Under the pieces are notes generated by a model. The model made no database searches. It was not told the DNA's origin and was given only the letters and a program-made list of their open reading frames with translations. A stretch of DNA of 46,597 nt from Gammaproteobacteria bacterium (GTDB taxonomy: Bacteria > Pseudomonadota > Gammaproteobacteria > Pseudomonadales > Pseudohongiellaceae), in contig JAURIJ010000021.1 of assembly GCA_030832825.1 (NCBI GenBank), positions 1 to 46,597 of the forward strand, given 5' to 3'. Of the stretch, positions 17,328 through 25,451 are shown piece after piece. The stretch's first letter is position 1. Each line of letters begins with the position of its first letter. Position numbers and translations under genes: made by a program.

Positions 17328-18026
17328 ATGCCACTGAACACCCCGAAATCCGGCTCCGCCGTGCGGACTCCCACGGGTCGTCTGCCACGGGCTGACGGCG
17401 ACAACACCCGCCAGCAGATCCTGGAAACAGCCGGTCAGTTGTTCGCCGACCTGGGCTATGACCGCACGACCAGCAAGCTCATCTGTGAGCGGTGTGGCTG
17501 CAACCTGGCCGCCGTGAACTACCATTTCGGAAGCCGTGACGACTTGTACAGCGCAGTACTGATCCAATCCCATCGCCGTCTCATCGGCTTCAATACCGTG
17601 CTGGACATCAGCAACAGCGACGACGACCCTCGCACCAAGCTCACCCGCATCATCGACTCCCTGCTGGACGGGATCGACCCCAGCCAGTGGCACGCCCGGC
17701 TTTATATCCGGGAGATCATGGCGCCCTCTGTTCACATAGAGAAGGTCATCAGAAGTGAAGCCCTGCCCAAGTTTGCCGTTCTGAAAAGGCTGATCAGCGA
17801 CATCACGGGCATTGCCCCGGAGGATCCCGCCATGTCACTGACGGTGCTGAGCACGATCGCGCCGTGCATGCTCCTGCTGGCGGCCAACCGGGACAATCTT
17901 CGAGCCGTGCTTGGAGACTTCCAGGAAGACAAGGCGGCACTGAAGGCACACCTGAAGGGGTTCCTGTTTGCGGGTCTGGACAATCTTGCTGCACAACGAA
18001 GGCATCGCGTGGAAAATCAGCGTTGA
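17328..18026 (+). CDS. TetR-family regulator, CecR (YbiH)-like
   Basis: A 232-residue repressor. An N-terminal TetR helix-turn-helix (about 27-72: TRQQILETAGQLFADLGYD, then CNLAAVNYHFGSRDDLY) is followed by a CecR-type all-helical ligand domain (about 95-225) with LDGIDPSQWHARLYIREIM. Gene order fits the E. coli cecR-ybhGFSR locus, where CecR represses ybhG and its neighbours; here the regulator is divergent instead of leading the operon. The effector is unknown. No strong ribosome site is seen before ATG 17328. Confidence 0.9.
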   Translation: MPLNTPKSGSAVRTPTGRLPRADGDNTRQQILETAGQLFADLGYDRTTSKLICERCGCNLAAVNYHFGSRDDLYSAVLIQSHRRLIGFNTVLDISNSDDDPRTKLTRIIDSLLDGIDPSQWHARLYIREIMAPSVHIEKVIRSEALPKFAVLKRLISDITGIAPEDPAMSLTVLSTIAPCMLLLAANRDNLRAVLGDFQEDKAALKAHLKGFLFAGLDNLAAQRRHRVENQR

Positions 18027-18031
18027 ACTGA

Positions 18032-18256
18032 TCAGCCTTCCCACCTTTCGGCCAGCGCCACCGCTTGCTTCACCACAATGCAACTGCCAGGTGTCTCCGC
18101 GATGGCATCAATCCCGCTCTCCACCAGAAAGGCCGCGAACTCAGGATAATCGCTCGGGGCCTGGCCACGCAGGCAGACCTTGGTGCCGGATTTGCCTGCC
18201 TCCCAGATGACGTGGCGAATCATCCAGTGAACTGCCTCATCCCGCACATCATTGGC
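18032..18256 (-). pseudogene. C-terminal fragment of a PEP synthase / pyruvate phosphate dikinase-like gene
   Basis: The last 74 residues of this minus-strand frame read like the end of the PEP-utilising enzyme TIM barrel. CLRGQAPSDYPEFAAFLVES is followed by GIDAIAETPGSCIVVKQ, matching the active-site Cys-Gly-Gln and the terminal GID(S/A)I(S/A)xxP block of PEP synthases. Complete enzymes have about 800 residues; nothing upstream (18257-18416) continues the homology, and the plus-strand gene at 18417 starts there. The active-site Gly of the usual CGQ is here CLRGQ. It is best explained as the tail of a decayed or truncated ppsA-like gene, though a short expressed protein cannot be excluded. 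Confidence 0.6.
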
Positions 18257-18416
18257 ATCCGCAAGCGCTGGCCCCCGCGCTCCTGGCACCCTGCAATCTC
18301 CCGCCTGAATGCACTTCAGGATTGACCCTGGCCAAGGCGCGCGCGCCGGATTGACTGCATCCTGAAGACTCCTGCGCAGACTCTCCTGTCTGCCACGCAC
18401 CTCAGGAGCTCTCACA

Positions 18417-18893
18417 ATGACCGACCGCATCCTCGTCCGCATGCCCGCCATGGCTCGGCTGGCCGCTGGTGTCATCGCGCTGACTGCCAGCCTCGGCAGC
18501 CACGCCGACAGCGGTGTCTATGTCAGTCAGTTCGCCGCCTCCGACCCGCTCGCCGCACTCGGCGGCACCGACCCTGTCTATCTTTTCGTGGCCCACAAGG
18601 GCGCGCAGGCGGTGTATTCCTCCAATGCTTTCTACAAACCCGAGGGATTCGCAACCCCGATGAAGGTGTGGAGCTACGGCATCCTGACTCTTGACGCCAA
18701 CAATGCCGCCACCTTCGAATTGGTGGATTTCTTCGATGTCTGCACGGTCACCATGGAGACCGTGCTGCGACCAGAGCTCATCACAGTACGCACAGTGAAC
18801 TCGGCCAACAAGGCCGGCGCGGCCAACCCGCTCAACATCGACTGTCGCGATCTCTACCCGCTGATCACCCGCCACTTCACACTGGCCTTCTAA
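18417..18893 (+). CDS. Small secreted protein, unknown function
   Basis: A 158-residue protein with a signal peptide of about 30 residues (basic start, hydrophobic core, cleavage near SHA-DS). The mature part is beta-rich, with two Cys that could form a disulphide (in DVCTVTM and IDCRDL). AGGAG lies 9 nt before the ATG. No family is recognised. It stands alone between the PEP-synthase fragment and a strong hairpin, so it is probably monocistronic. Confidence 0.75.
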   Translation: MTDRILVRMPAMARLAAGVIALTASLGSHADSGVYVSQFAASDPLAALGGTDPVYLFVAHKGAQAVYSSNAFYKPEGFATPMKVWSYGILTLDANNAATFELVDFFDVCTVTMETVLRPELITVRTVNSANKAGAANPLNIDCRDLYPLITRHFTLAF

Positions 18894-18903
18894 GTCGAAA
18901 AGA

Positions 18904-18932
18904 CAGGCTGCAGACCATTGCGGTGCAGCCTG
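18904..18932 (+). terminator. Hairpin after the small secreted protein gene
   Basis: A perfect 9-bp stem (CAGGCTGCA at 18904-18912, TGCAGCCTG at 18924-18932) with an 11-nt loop begins 10 nt after the stop codon at 18893. Only CCTT follows, so termination would be weakly U-assisted. Confidence 0.55.
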
Positions 18933-19230
18933 CCTTGGAATGCACCATCACGGCACCCGGGGCCTCGCACCACTTCGGCGAACACCAAAGTCGCCTGGCA
19001 CCAAAAAGGCGCCATGTCATTTGCGCGCCATTCTACTCTGCCTCTTTCTGGAACACTCCTCCCGCAATCTCGCACCACCTTGCCACATTCTCGTGCAAGT
19101 CACGGGTGCACAGTCACACACTTTCACTCTGGCACGCTTCCTGCTGAATCGGGGTAACACTGCTCGCAATTCCAGTGTCCGGGCGCTAGCGCTTTCATAC
19201 CCCACATATGTCACAGACCGGAGTCATTGC
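18933..19230 (+). promoter_or_regulatory. Long leader region upstream of the TonB receptor gene
   Basis: 298 nt without a credible gene. An open frame runs in from 18940 in phase with the receptor, but it is Ser/His/Thr-rich junk lacking homology; the signal peptide starts at 19231. The promoter must lie here. No clear hexamers, riboswitch fold or Fur-box-like dyad was found by eye. Confidence 0.3.
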
Positions 19231-21984
19231 ATGAAAACACCGAAGCATTTCAAACGCACCGAACTGTTCCTGGCCACCTGCCTGCTCACCGGCAGCTTCG
19301 CCCCTGGCGCGATGGCACAGTCCGGGGCACCGGCAGCAGAAGTCAGCGAAATCCTCATCACCGGAACGCGCCGTTCCGGCATGGCCGTTTCCGACAGTCC
19401 GGCCCCCGTGCAGATGATCAGCGCGGAAGTCCTGCAGGAAAGCGGCTCACCCGATCTGATGAACGCCATCGCGACCCAGGTGCCGTCCTACAATGCCAGG
19501 CAGACCGGGACGGACATGGCGAGTCAGACACTGACCGCCAGCATGCGCGCCCTCTCCGCCAACCACGCCCTGGTGCTGGTGAACGGCAAGCGTCGGCACA
19601 TCACTTCCAACGTGGGGGCCAGCACCGGTAACGCGGCTTCCGATCTGTCCTTCATTCCCTCTTCCGCCATCGCGCGTCTGGAGGTGCTGACCGATGGCGC
19701 GGCGGCCATCTACGGCTCGGATGCCATCGCGGGCGTGGTGAATATCATTCTCAAGGATGACTACGAAGGCGGCGAGTTCAACACCAATATTTCCGAGTAC
19801 ACCGACGGCGGCGGCTACACCACCAACATCCAGGGCGACATCGGTTTCGGTACTGACACCGCGTTCCTGAATCTGAGCGTGGAAACCGAAGAGCGCGACA
19901 CCGTCAGCCGCTCCATCACCTACGGGCCCGCGCTGTGCGTGGCCGAACCCACCGAGTGTCTGAATCGCCTGAACAACGGCACGCCGAGCGGCTACACCGT
20001 GAGTACGGCCTACCGCACCTATCTGGAACGCGACAGCAAGATGGCGACTGCACCAGGCTTTCCGACCCTGAACAACCAGGGCGATCCGCCCGATGTAGCG
20101 CGCGCCGCCGTGTTCTTCAACGCCGGCTACGAGTTCAGCGAGGACCTGAACTTCTACAGCTTCGGCAGCATCGGCCGCAAGGAAGCCTCGTCGCTGCAGA
20201 CCTACCGACGCCCGTCCCAGGACGGCGGCGTCGACGTCAACCGCGACGGCGATCGCAATGACCTGACCCCTTCCGGTGTGCGCGAATTTCTGGTCAACAA
20301 GTACGAATACGGCTTCAGCCCCAAGCTGAACTCCGACGAAGAGGATTTCTCTCTGACAGTCGGTCTCAGCGGCATGACCAATGACTGGATGTGGGATGTC
20401 GCCAGCACCTATGGCGACAACGAGATCGGGATGACCAACACCAACTCGATGAACTTCTCGCTGTGGAACACGACAGGCTCATCGCCCGACCGCTTCGACA
20501 TCGGCAGCTTCGAAGCCTCGCAGTGGACCACCAGCCTCGACGTGAGCAAGGAGTTCGAGATTGGCATGGCCGCGCCGATGACCTTCGCCACCGGCCTGGA
20601 GTATCGCAAGGACACTTATGGCATCGGAGCCGGCGAAGCGGCGTCCTATTTCGGCTCTGGCGCTGCCGCGTTCCCCGGCTACAACCCCGCCGTGAACACG
20701 GGCGACTATGACCGTCACAATTACGCGACCTTCCTGAACTTCGTGTTCGTGCCCACCAACGAGTGGCTGGTGGATGTGGCCGTGCGCTACGAGGATTACA
20801 GCGACTTCGGCAACGAGACCGTGGGCAAGATCACCGCGCGCTACGACTTCGCGGACGGCTTCGCCATTCGCGCCACGGCCAGCACCGGCTTCCGCGCACC
20901 GACGCTCGGCGAGGGCTTCTACTCCGCCGTGAACGTGGCGCCCACCAGTGCCACCCCGCAACTGCAGCCCAACAGCCCGGCGGCCGCAGCGCTGGGCTTC
21001 GGTGGAGGACTGCAGCCGGAAACTTCCGAGAACTACAGCATCGGGCTGGTGCTGGAGCCGATCGACGGCCTGACCACCACCATCGACGCCTACGAGATCA
21101 CCATCTCTGATCGCATTCAGAGAGGCTCGTTCAACTACTCACAGGCGCAGAGCAACAACACCATCACCGGCCGCACCACCGGTCGCTTCAACAACATCCT
21201 GCCCGACCCTGCCGACACCAATGGCGATGGCCGTCCAGATGACACCTACAACGAAGCGCTCGGCCGTGCCCTGGTGGATTTCGGCTACATCGGCGTGTGG
21301 AACAACCCGACGGCTCCTGGCGGCTCTCTGGATGCCACCGCCCGTGCCGCCATCAACGTGGCGATCTTCAACAATTCGCTGGAAACCAAGACCAGTGGCG
21401 TGGACTGGGTCAACACCTACAACTCCCGTTTCGGCTGGGGCAGCATCAACTGGACGCTGGCCGCCAACTACAACAAGACGGAAGTGCTGAGTGCCAAGGC
21501 AGCGCCTGCCAGTCTGGGTGGCGCCGTGATGTACAGTCCGGTGACACTGGCCAACCTGGAGACCGACAGCCCGCTGTTCCGTGTCAACCTCGGTGCCCGC
21601 ATCCAGTGGGGTGATTTCTCGCTGAGCCTGCGTCAGTCGATCTATGGTCCGCAGTACACCTTGACCAGCACCTCCGGGCTGCCGGCCGCCGTGGTGGCGC
21701 AACTGGATACCGAGAATGTGCGCGGGACCACGCAGCTGTACTACAAGAACGAGATCGACATGCTGCAGCAGACCAACATCGAGCTGACCTGGACACCCAC
21801 CGACGCCCTGCGCATCGGTGCCGGCGTGGACAACGTGTTCAACGAGTACCCGAGCAAGACGCCGCAGGCAGTATGGGACTACAACCAGGAACGCTATGCC
21901 AACACCAGTCGTCAGTACCTGACAGGCAGCCCGGTGGGCTACTTCGGGGCGCGCTGGTTCGGCAAAGTGTCCTACGCGTTCTGA
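19231..21984 (+). CDS. TonB-dependent outer membrane receptor
   Basis: A 917-residue protein for energised uptake across the outer membrane. A signal peptide of about 30 residues ends in GAMA-QSG. A TonB-box-like EILITGTRRSG is followed by the plug domain (about 45-170) with VLVNGKRRH, LSFIPSSAIARLEVLTDGAAAIYGSDAIAG as successive blocks and VVNIILK. The remainder is a 22-strand beta-barrel ending in a C-terminal aromatic (VSYAF). ATG 19231 has CGGAG about 9 nt upstream. The barrel is rich in Asn/Thr/Gly/Asp, as in receptors for oligopeptides or polyols, but the ligand is not predictable. The aminotransferase gene follows 14 nt later, an operon. Confidence 0.95.
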   Translation: MKTPKHFKRTELFLATCLLTGSFAPGAMAQSGAPAAEVSEILITGTRRSGMAVSDSPAPVQMISAEVLQESGSPDLMNAIATQVPSYNARQTGTDMASQTLTASMRALSANHALVLVNGKRRHITSNVGASTGNAASDLSFIPSSAIARLEVLTDGAAAIYGSDAIAGVVNIILKDDYEGGEFNTNISEYTDGGGYTTNIQGDIGFGTDTAFLNLSVETEERDTVSRSITYGPALCVAEPTECLNRLNNGTPSGYTVSTAYRTYLERDSKMATAPGFPTLNNQGDPPDVARAAVFFNAGYEFSEDLNFYSFGSIGRKEASSLQTYRRPSQDGGVDVNRDGDRNDLTPSGVREFLVNKYEYGFSPKLNSDEEDFSLTVGLSGMTNDWMWDVASTYGDNEIGMTNTNSMNFSLWNTTGSSPDRFDIGSFEASQWTTSLDVSKEFEIGMAAPMTFATGLEYRKDTYGIGAGEAASYFGSGAAAFPGYNPAVNTGDYDRHNYATFLNFVFVPTNEWLVDVAVRYEDYSDFGNETVGKITARYDFADGFAIRATASTGFRAPTLGEGFYSAVNVAPTSATPQLQPNSPAAAALGFGGGLQPETSENYSIGLVLEPIDGLTTTIDAYEITISDRIQRGSFNYSQAQSNNTITGRTTGRFNNILPDPADTNGDGRPDDTYNEALGRALVDFGYIGVWNNPTAPGGSLDATARAAINVAIFNNSLETKTSGVDWVNTYNSRFGWGSINWTLAANYNKTEVLSAKAAPASLGGAVMYSPVTLANLETDSPLFRVNLGARIQWGDFSLSLRQSIYGPQYTLTSTSGLPAAVVAQLDTENVRGTTQLYYKNEIDMLQQTNIELTWTPTDALRIGAGVDNVFNEYPSKTPQAVWDYNQERYANTSRQYLTGSPVGYFGARWFGKVSYAF

Positions 21985-21998
21985 GGCGGGAGACCATC

Positions 21999-23126
21999 AT
22001 GAATCCAGTCCTGAATCGTCGCAATCTGCTCTGGGGAGGCGCCTCGCTCGCAGGCGCCGCCCTGACGGCCCGGCTCACCGACACCTCGGTGCGCTTCATG
22101 AACTCGGCGCTCGCGCAAGTCGCGGCCCCGAGCGGCCCCATCCGCATGTCGTCCAACGAGAACCCCTACGGACCCTCGAAGGTTGCCATCGAGGCCATGC
22201 AGGCCGCCTTCAGTCAGAGCAATCTGTACGGCGGCATCGGCAACCAGATTCTCGAGCTGCAGGCGAGCATCGAGAAGGTGAGCCCCGAGAGCATCACGAT
22301 CAGTGCCGGCTCGGGCGAACTGCTGCAGGCGGCGGGCATCCTGGCCAGCCTGGACAAGGGCTCCATCGTGGCGCCCTACCCGACCTTCGGTCAGCTGCTG
22401 CGCGCCGCCGAGGACATGGGTTCGGAGATCATCAATGTGCCGGTGGACGAGAACATGCACATCGATCTCGAGGCCATGTACGCGGCGATCCGCCCTGACA
22501 CGAAGATGGTCTACCTGTGCAACCCCAACAACCCGATTCCTTCCATCATCGAGAAGAAGGCGCTGGAAGATTTCGTGCGCACGGTGGCGAAGGACCGGCT
22601 GGTGTTCATCGACGAGGCCTACTACGAGTACGTGGACAACCCCGACTTCAGCAGCATGATGCCGCTGATCGCCGAGGGCGTGAACAATGTCATCGTGGCG
22701 CGCACCGCCTCGAAGATTCACGGCTTCGCCGGGCTGCGCGTGGGTTTCGGCTTCGCGCATCCGGAGCTGATTGAGCGTCTCAATCTGGTCAAGACGGGCA
22801 GCATCAGCATCCTGGCGCAGCACGCCGCACTGGTGGCCTACCAGGACAAGGAATTCCAGGACTTCGCCCGCGCCCGCAACAAGGAGGGACTGGCGATCGT
22901 GGAAGGGATGTTCGACGAGCTCGGCCTGCGTTATGTGAAATCCAATGCCAACTTCGTGTTCTTCGAAACCGGCATCGACAACGAGGCCTTCCGGGCCAGC
23001 ATGCGCGAGCACAACATCCTGGTGGGACGCCTGTTCCAGCCCTACCCCACCTGGGCGCGGGTGAGCATCGCGAAGCGGGAGGAGATGGCCTACTTCGTCC
23101 AGACCTACAAATCGCTCTACACCTGA
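21999..23126 (+). CDS. Tat-exported PLP-dependent aminotransferase (histidinol-phosphate aminotransferase-like)
   Basis: A 375-residue fold-type I aminotransferase with an unusual N-terminal Tat signal: LNRRNLLWGGASLAGAAL, cleavage near SALA-Q (residue about 40). PLP sites are complete: substrate loop SSNENPYGPS, CNPNNP with Asn175, DEAYYEY with Asp205 and Tyr208, Schiff-base Lys239 in ASKIHGFAGLRVGF, and a C-terminal ARVSIA arginine. The family NPTG loop reads NPIP here. Tat export implies folding with PLP in the cytoplasm before transport to the periplasm. GGGAG lies 8 nt upstream of ATG. Coupling with the TonB receptor suggests processing of an imported amino compound. It is not expected to serve histidine synthesis. 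Confidence 0.9.
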   Translation: MNPVLNRRNLLWGGASLAGAALTARLTDTSVRFMNSALAQVAAPSGPIRMSSNENPYGPSKVAIEAMQAAFSQSNLYGGIGNQILELQASIEKVSPESITISAGSGELLQAAGILASLDKGSIVAPYPTFGQLLRAAEDMGSEIINVPVDENMHIDLEAMYAAIRPDTKMVYLCNPNNPIPSIIEKKALEDFVRTVAKDRLVFIDEAYYEYVDNPDFSSMMPLIAEGVNNVIVARTASKIHGFAGLRVGFGFAHPELIERLNLVKTGSISILAQHAALVAYQDKEFQDFARARNKEGLAIVEGMFDELGLRYVKSNANFVFFETGIDNEAFRASMREHNILVGRLFQPYPTWARVSIAKREEMAYFVQTYKSLYT

Positions 23127-23231
23127 GCACGAACGCGGCAGCGGGGCGGGCCGATCCGCCTCGTTGCGGCATGCAAAGCCCGCCTGATTGCGCTACCGTG
23201 TTGCCACCTTTCACTCTCTCAGGCTGGCACC

Positions 23232-24140
23232 ATGACAACAAGAACTCAGACCCTGCTGCTGTCCCTCACCCTGCTGACCGGCTTCGCCGCCAGCGCCACC
23301 CAGGCCCAGACGCGCATCCCCTATGGCTCGGGCCCGATGCAGTACGGCGAACTGACGCTGCCCGAAGGCAATGGCCCGTTCCCCGTCGTCACCTTCCTGC
23401 ACGCCGGCTGCTGGATGTCCACCGACGGCATGATCAACAGCTACCGCGCGATGGCCAAGGCCATGGCGGCGCAGGGGATCGCCGCCTGGAACGTGCAGTA
23501 TCGCGGCGCCATCAGTGACGGCGGCGGCTGGCCCGGCACGTGGCACGACATCGCCCATGGCTTCGACGCCCTGGTGACGATCGCCGAGGACTACCCGCTG
23601 AATCTAGAACAGGCCATCGTGGTGGGCCACTCCTCTGGCGGTCATTTCGGCGCCTGGCTGGCCACGCGCCAGCAGTTGCCGAAGGACAGCGAGATCTACG
23701 TGGAGCCCGCGCTGAACCCCATGGCACTGGTGATGGCCGATGCCTACATCAATCCGGCCGTGATCGACTCGATCGGCGTGAGCGGCGAGATCTATTGCGG
23801 CGAGCCGCTGCTGGAGAAACTCACCGGCGCACCGGTGGACGAGAAAGGCGCCAACTTCAAGGCCATCTCTCCACTGGAGTGGCTGCCCTGGGGCATTCCC
23901 CAGGAATACATCGTGAGCACCTACCGCTACCCGTTGTCCATGCCGCGCGAGCTGGCCCAGGGCAAGACGGCACTGCAGACGCTGCCCGACTACCCGGCCC
24001 TGGCGATCATCGCCGGCGACGAAGTGAACGTGCGCATCATCGCCAACGAGGATCACGGTGCCTTCGTGCGCGAAGGCTCGCGCGGCTATCACGCCACGAT
24101 CTCGGCGGTGCTGCGCCTGCTTGGCAGGGCCACGGAGTAA
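23232..24140 (+). CDS. Secreted alpha/beta hydrolase (esterase/kynurenine-formamidase-like)
   Basis: A 302-residue exported hydrolase. The signal peptide covers about 1-25 (ATQA-Q). The nucleophile elbow is GHSSGG with Ser134. The oxyanion-hole strand reads FLHAGCW (58-61) instead of the HGG(A/G)W common in BD-FAE/kynurenine formamidase relatives. The acid and base of the triad are probably Asp in AGDEVN and His in NEDHGAF near the C-terminus. It lies 105 nt after the aminotransferase on the same strand, with no obvious terminator. An ester or amide linked to an amino compound is a plausible substrate by context only. Confidence 0.85.
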   Translation: MTTRTQTLLLSLTLLTGFAASATQAQTRIPYGSGPMQYGELTLPEGNGPFPVVTFLHAGCWMSTDGMINSYRAMAKAMAAQGIAAWNVQYRGAISDGGGWPGTWHDIAHGFDALVTIAEDYPLNLEQAIVVGHSSGGHFGAWLATRQQLPKDSEIYVEPALNPMALVMADAYINPAVIDSIGVSGEIYCGEPLLEKLTGAPVDEKGANFKAISPLEWLPWGIPQEYIVSTYRYPLSMPRELAQGKTALQTLPDYPALAIIAGDEVNVRIIANEDHGAFVREGSRGYHATISAVLRLLGRATE

Positions 24141-24211
24141 TCTGCCACTGGTGCTTGAGCGTAGCATCGCCAATAATTTCGCCCCCATCCCGCAGGCAGT
24201 GGAGGTACCGG

Positions 24212-24571
24212 ATGACACACTCATTGGCGCAACGCAGATTCACGAGCATGCTGCTCACCATCACGCTCGGCGCAGCGCTGCAGCATGGCGCTCAGGCGCA
24301 GACGCCACTGGCAGATTGCGCGCCGGTGGCGGCACTGGCGAGCACCATCATGGTGGAGCGGCATCGCAATGCCGACATCATGCTGATGCTGAACAAGATG
24401 ACGGCGGAATACAGCGATCAGTCCGACCTGCTGACCTGGGCCACGGCCATGGTCGACAGCGCCTGGGCACAGCCGATTGCGCAGGGCCCCGAGGCCCAGA
24501 CGCAGCAGGTCGCCCAGTTTCGGGAGCAATGGCTGCAGCGCTGCGAGGCACGCAGACAGACCGCCAAGTGA
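24212..24571 (+). CDS. Small exported protein, unknown function
   Basis: A 119-residue protein with a signal peptide (about 1-29, ending HGAQA-Q), a helical mature domain and two Cys (in LADCAPVA and LQRCEARR) suited to a disulphide. A strong GGAGGT lies 5 nt before ATG 24212. The frame stays open far upstream, but those codons are shadow within the hydrolase gene. It follows the hydrolase by 71 nt and could be the last gene of the TonB receptor cluster. No family is recognised. Confidence 0.7.
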   Translation: MTHSLAQRRFTSMLLTITLGAALQHGAQAQTPLADCAPVAALASTIMVERHRNADIMLMLNKMTAEYSDQSDLLTWATAMVDSAWAQPIAQGPEAQTQQVAQFREQWLQRCEARRQTAK

Positions 24572-24575
24572 GGGG

Positions 24576-24794
24576 TCAAGACGCTGCGGTGACAATCCGC
24601 AGCGTCTGTCCGGCAAACTCGATCACATCCCCTTCCACGATCTTCTTGCGCTTCTGCGTTTCCACCTGACCGTTGACGCTCACCTGAGCTTCGGCGATCA
24701 CCGCCTTGGCCTCGGCGCCGCTGCCGGCCAGCCCCTCGAATTTCAGGATCTTGAACAGCTCCACGGGAACGCTGTTGACGACGACATCGCGCAT
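24576..24794 (-). CDS. ybcJ: YbcJ-like S4 domain RNA-binding protein
   Basis: A 72-residue cytoplasmic protein consisting of little more than one S4 domain: VELFKILKFEGLAGSGAEAK, then VSVNGQVETQKRKKIVEGD and VIEFAGQTLRIV. The length and the GSGAEAK...VNGxxExxKRKK pattern match E. coli YbcJ, an RNA-binding protein linked to ribosome assembly. It is the second gene after the DUF1456 gene on the minus strand (24 nt gap). Its last codons form one arm of a strong hairpin. Confidence 0.9.
   Translation of the reverse strand: MRDVVVNSVPVELFKILKFEGLAGSGAEAKAVIAEAQVSVNGQVETQKRKKIVEGDVIEFAGQTLRIVTAAS
24579..24607. terminator. 11-bp hairpin between convergent genes
   Basis: AGACGCTGCGG (24579-24589) and CCGCAGCGTCT (24597-24607) pair perfectly around a 7-nt loop. 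It lies 8 nt past the stop of the plus-strand small protein and inside the last codons of ybcJ. It can serve as a terminator for the plus-strand transcript while being translated on the other strand. No long T-run flanks it. Confidence 0.5.
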
Positions 24795-24818
24795 GATTTC
24801 ACCTCTGGCAGGAACGGC

Positions 24819-25331
24819 TCAGCGACCCCACACCTGCGGGTTGACGGATTCCGGCTCGGGCTCGGGCTCGGAGACAGCCCGCAGACGCAGCTGCAGGCCC
24901 TTGAGAAAGTGGCGCAGCAACTGATCCTCGCACTGCCGGTAGTGCTTGTGATCGGGCCGACGGAACAGCGCCGTCAGCTCGTGATTGCTGAACTGCAGGC
25001 CCGTGCTGGCCAGCAGCGCGTGCATGTCCTCGGACTGCAGGTTCAGCGCGATGCGCAACTTCATCAGGATCATGTTGTTGGTCAGGCGTGCTTCGGGCTC
25101 GGCGGCAGGCCCGTCCCGTCGACCGCGCCGGGCATTGATGAGGCCATTGAGAAACAGCGCCAGGTCGCGGTCGCCCAGCGGCCGGAAGCCCTCGGCATCC
25201 TCCTGCTTGAGCCAGGCGCAGACCTGCTCGCGACTGACGTTGTGATCGGCGCAGGCAAACACCTCGATCATCTGCGAGTCATTGAAATCGAAGGCATAAC
25301 GCAGACGGCGGAGCACGTCGTTGAGAGTCAT
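24819..25331 (-). CDS. DUF1456 (YehS-like) protein
   Basis: A 170-residue protein with two DUF1456 modules: residues about 1-68 (MTLNDVLRRLRYAFDFND, then REQVCAWLKQEDAEGF) and 84-150 (NNMILMKLRIALNLQSEDM, then LTALFRRPDHKHYRQC). This matches E. coli YehS in length and order. Its function is not established in the family. Start ATG 25331 is set by homology and an AGGA upstream. The C-terminal tail has a run of alternating Glu-Pro. It is upstream of ybcJ on the same strand. Confidence 0.88.
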   Translation of the reverse strand: MTLNDVLRRLRYAFDFNDSQMIEVFACADHNVSREQVCAWLKQEDAEGFRPLGDRDLALFLNGLINARRGRRDGPAAEPEARLTNNMILMKLRIALNLQSEDMHALLASTGLQFSNHELTALFRRPDHKHYRQCEDQLLRHFLKGLQLRLRAVSEPEPEPESVNPQVWGR

Positions 25332-25387
25332 GGGCAGGCATCCTGGCAAAGCATGAGAAAACACGACGGCATCTTACCTCAAAGCGG

Positions 25388-25417
25388 ATGACCTTCTACC
25401 CGGGCTGCAGGTAGAAT
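25388..25417 (+). promoter_or_regulatory. Candidate promoter with dyad
   Basis: ATGACC (25388-25393), 18-nt spacer, TAGAAT (25412-25417). A 7-bp dyad TTCTACC N9 GGTAGAA (25394-25416) covers the spacer and the -10, so a regulator could block it. It would serve the gene at 25452. Read by eye only. Confidence 0.35.
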
Positions 25418-25451
25418 CCTGCCACTTCCGTTCCCCACAAGGACTTCGATA

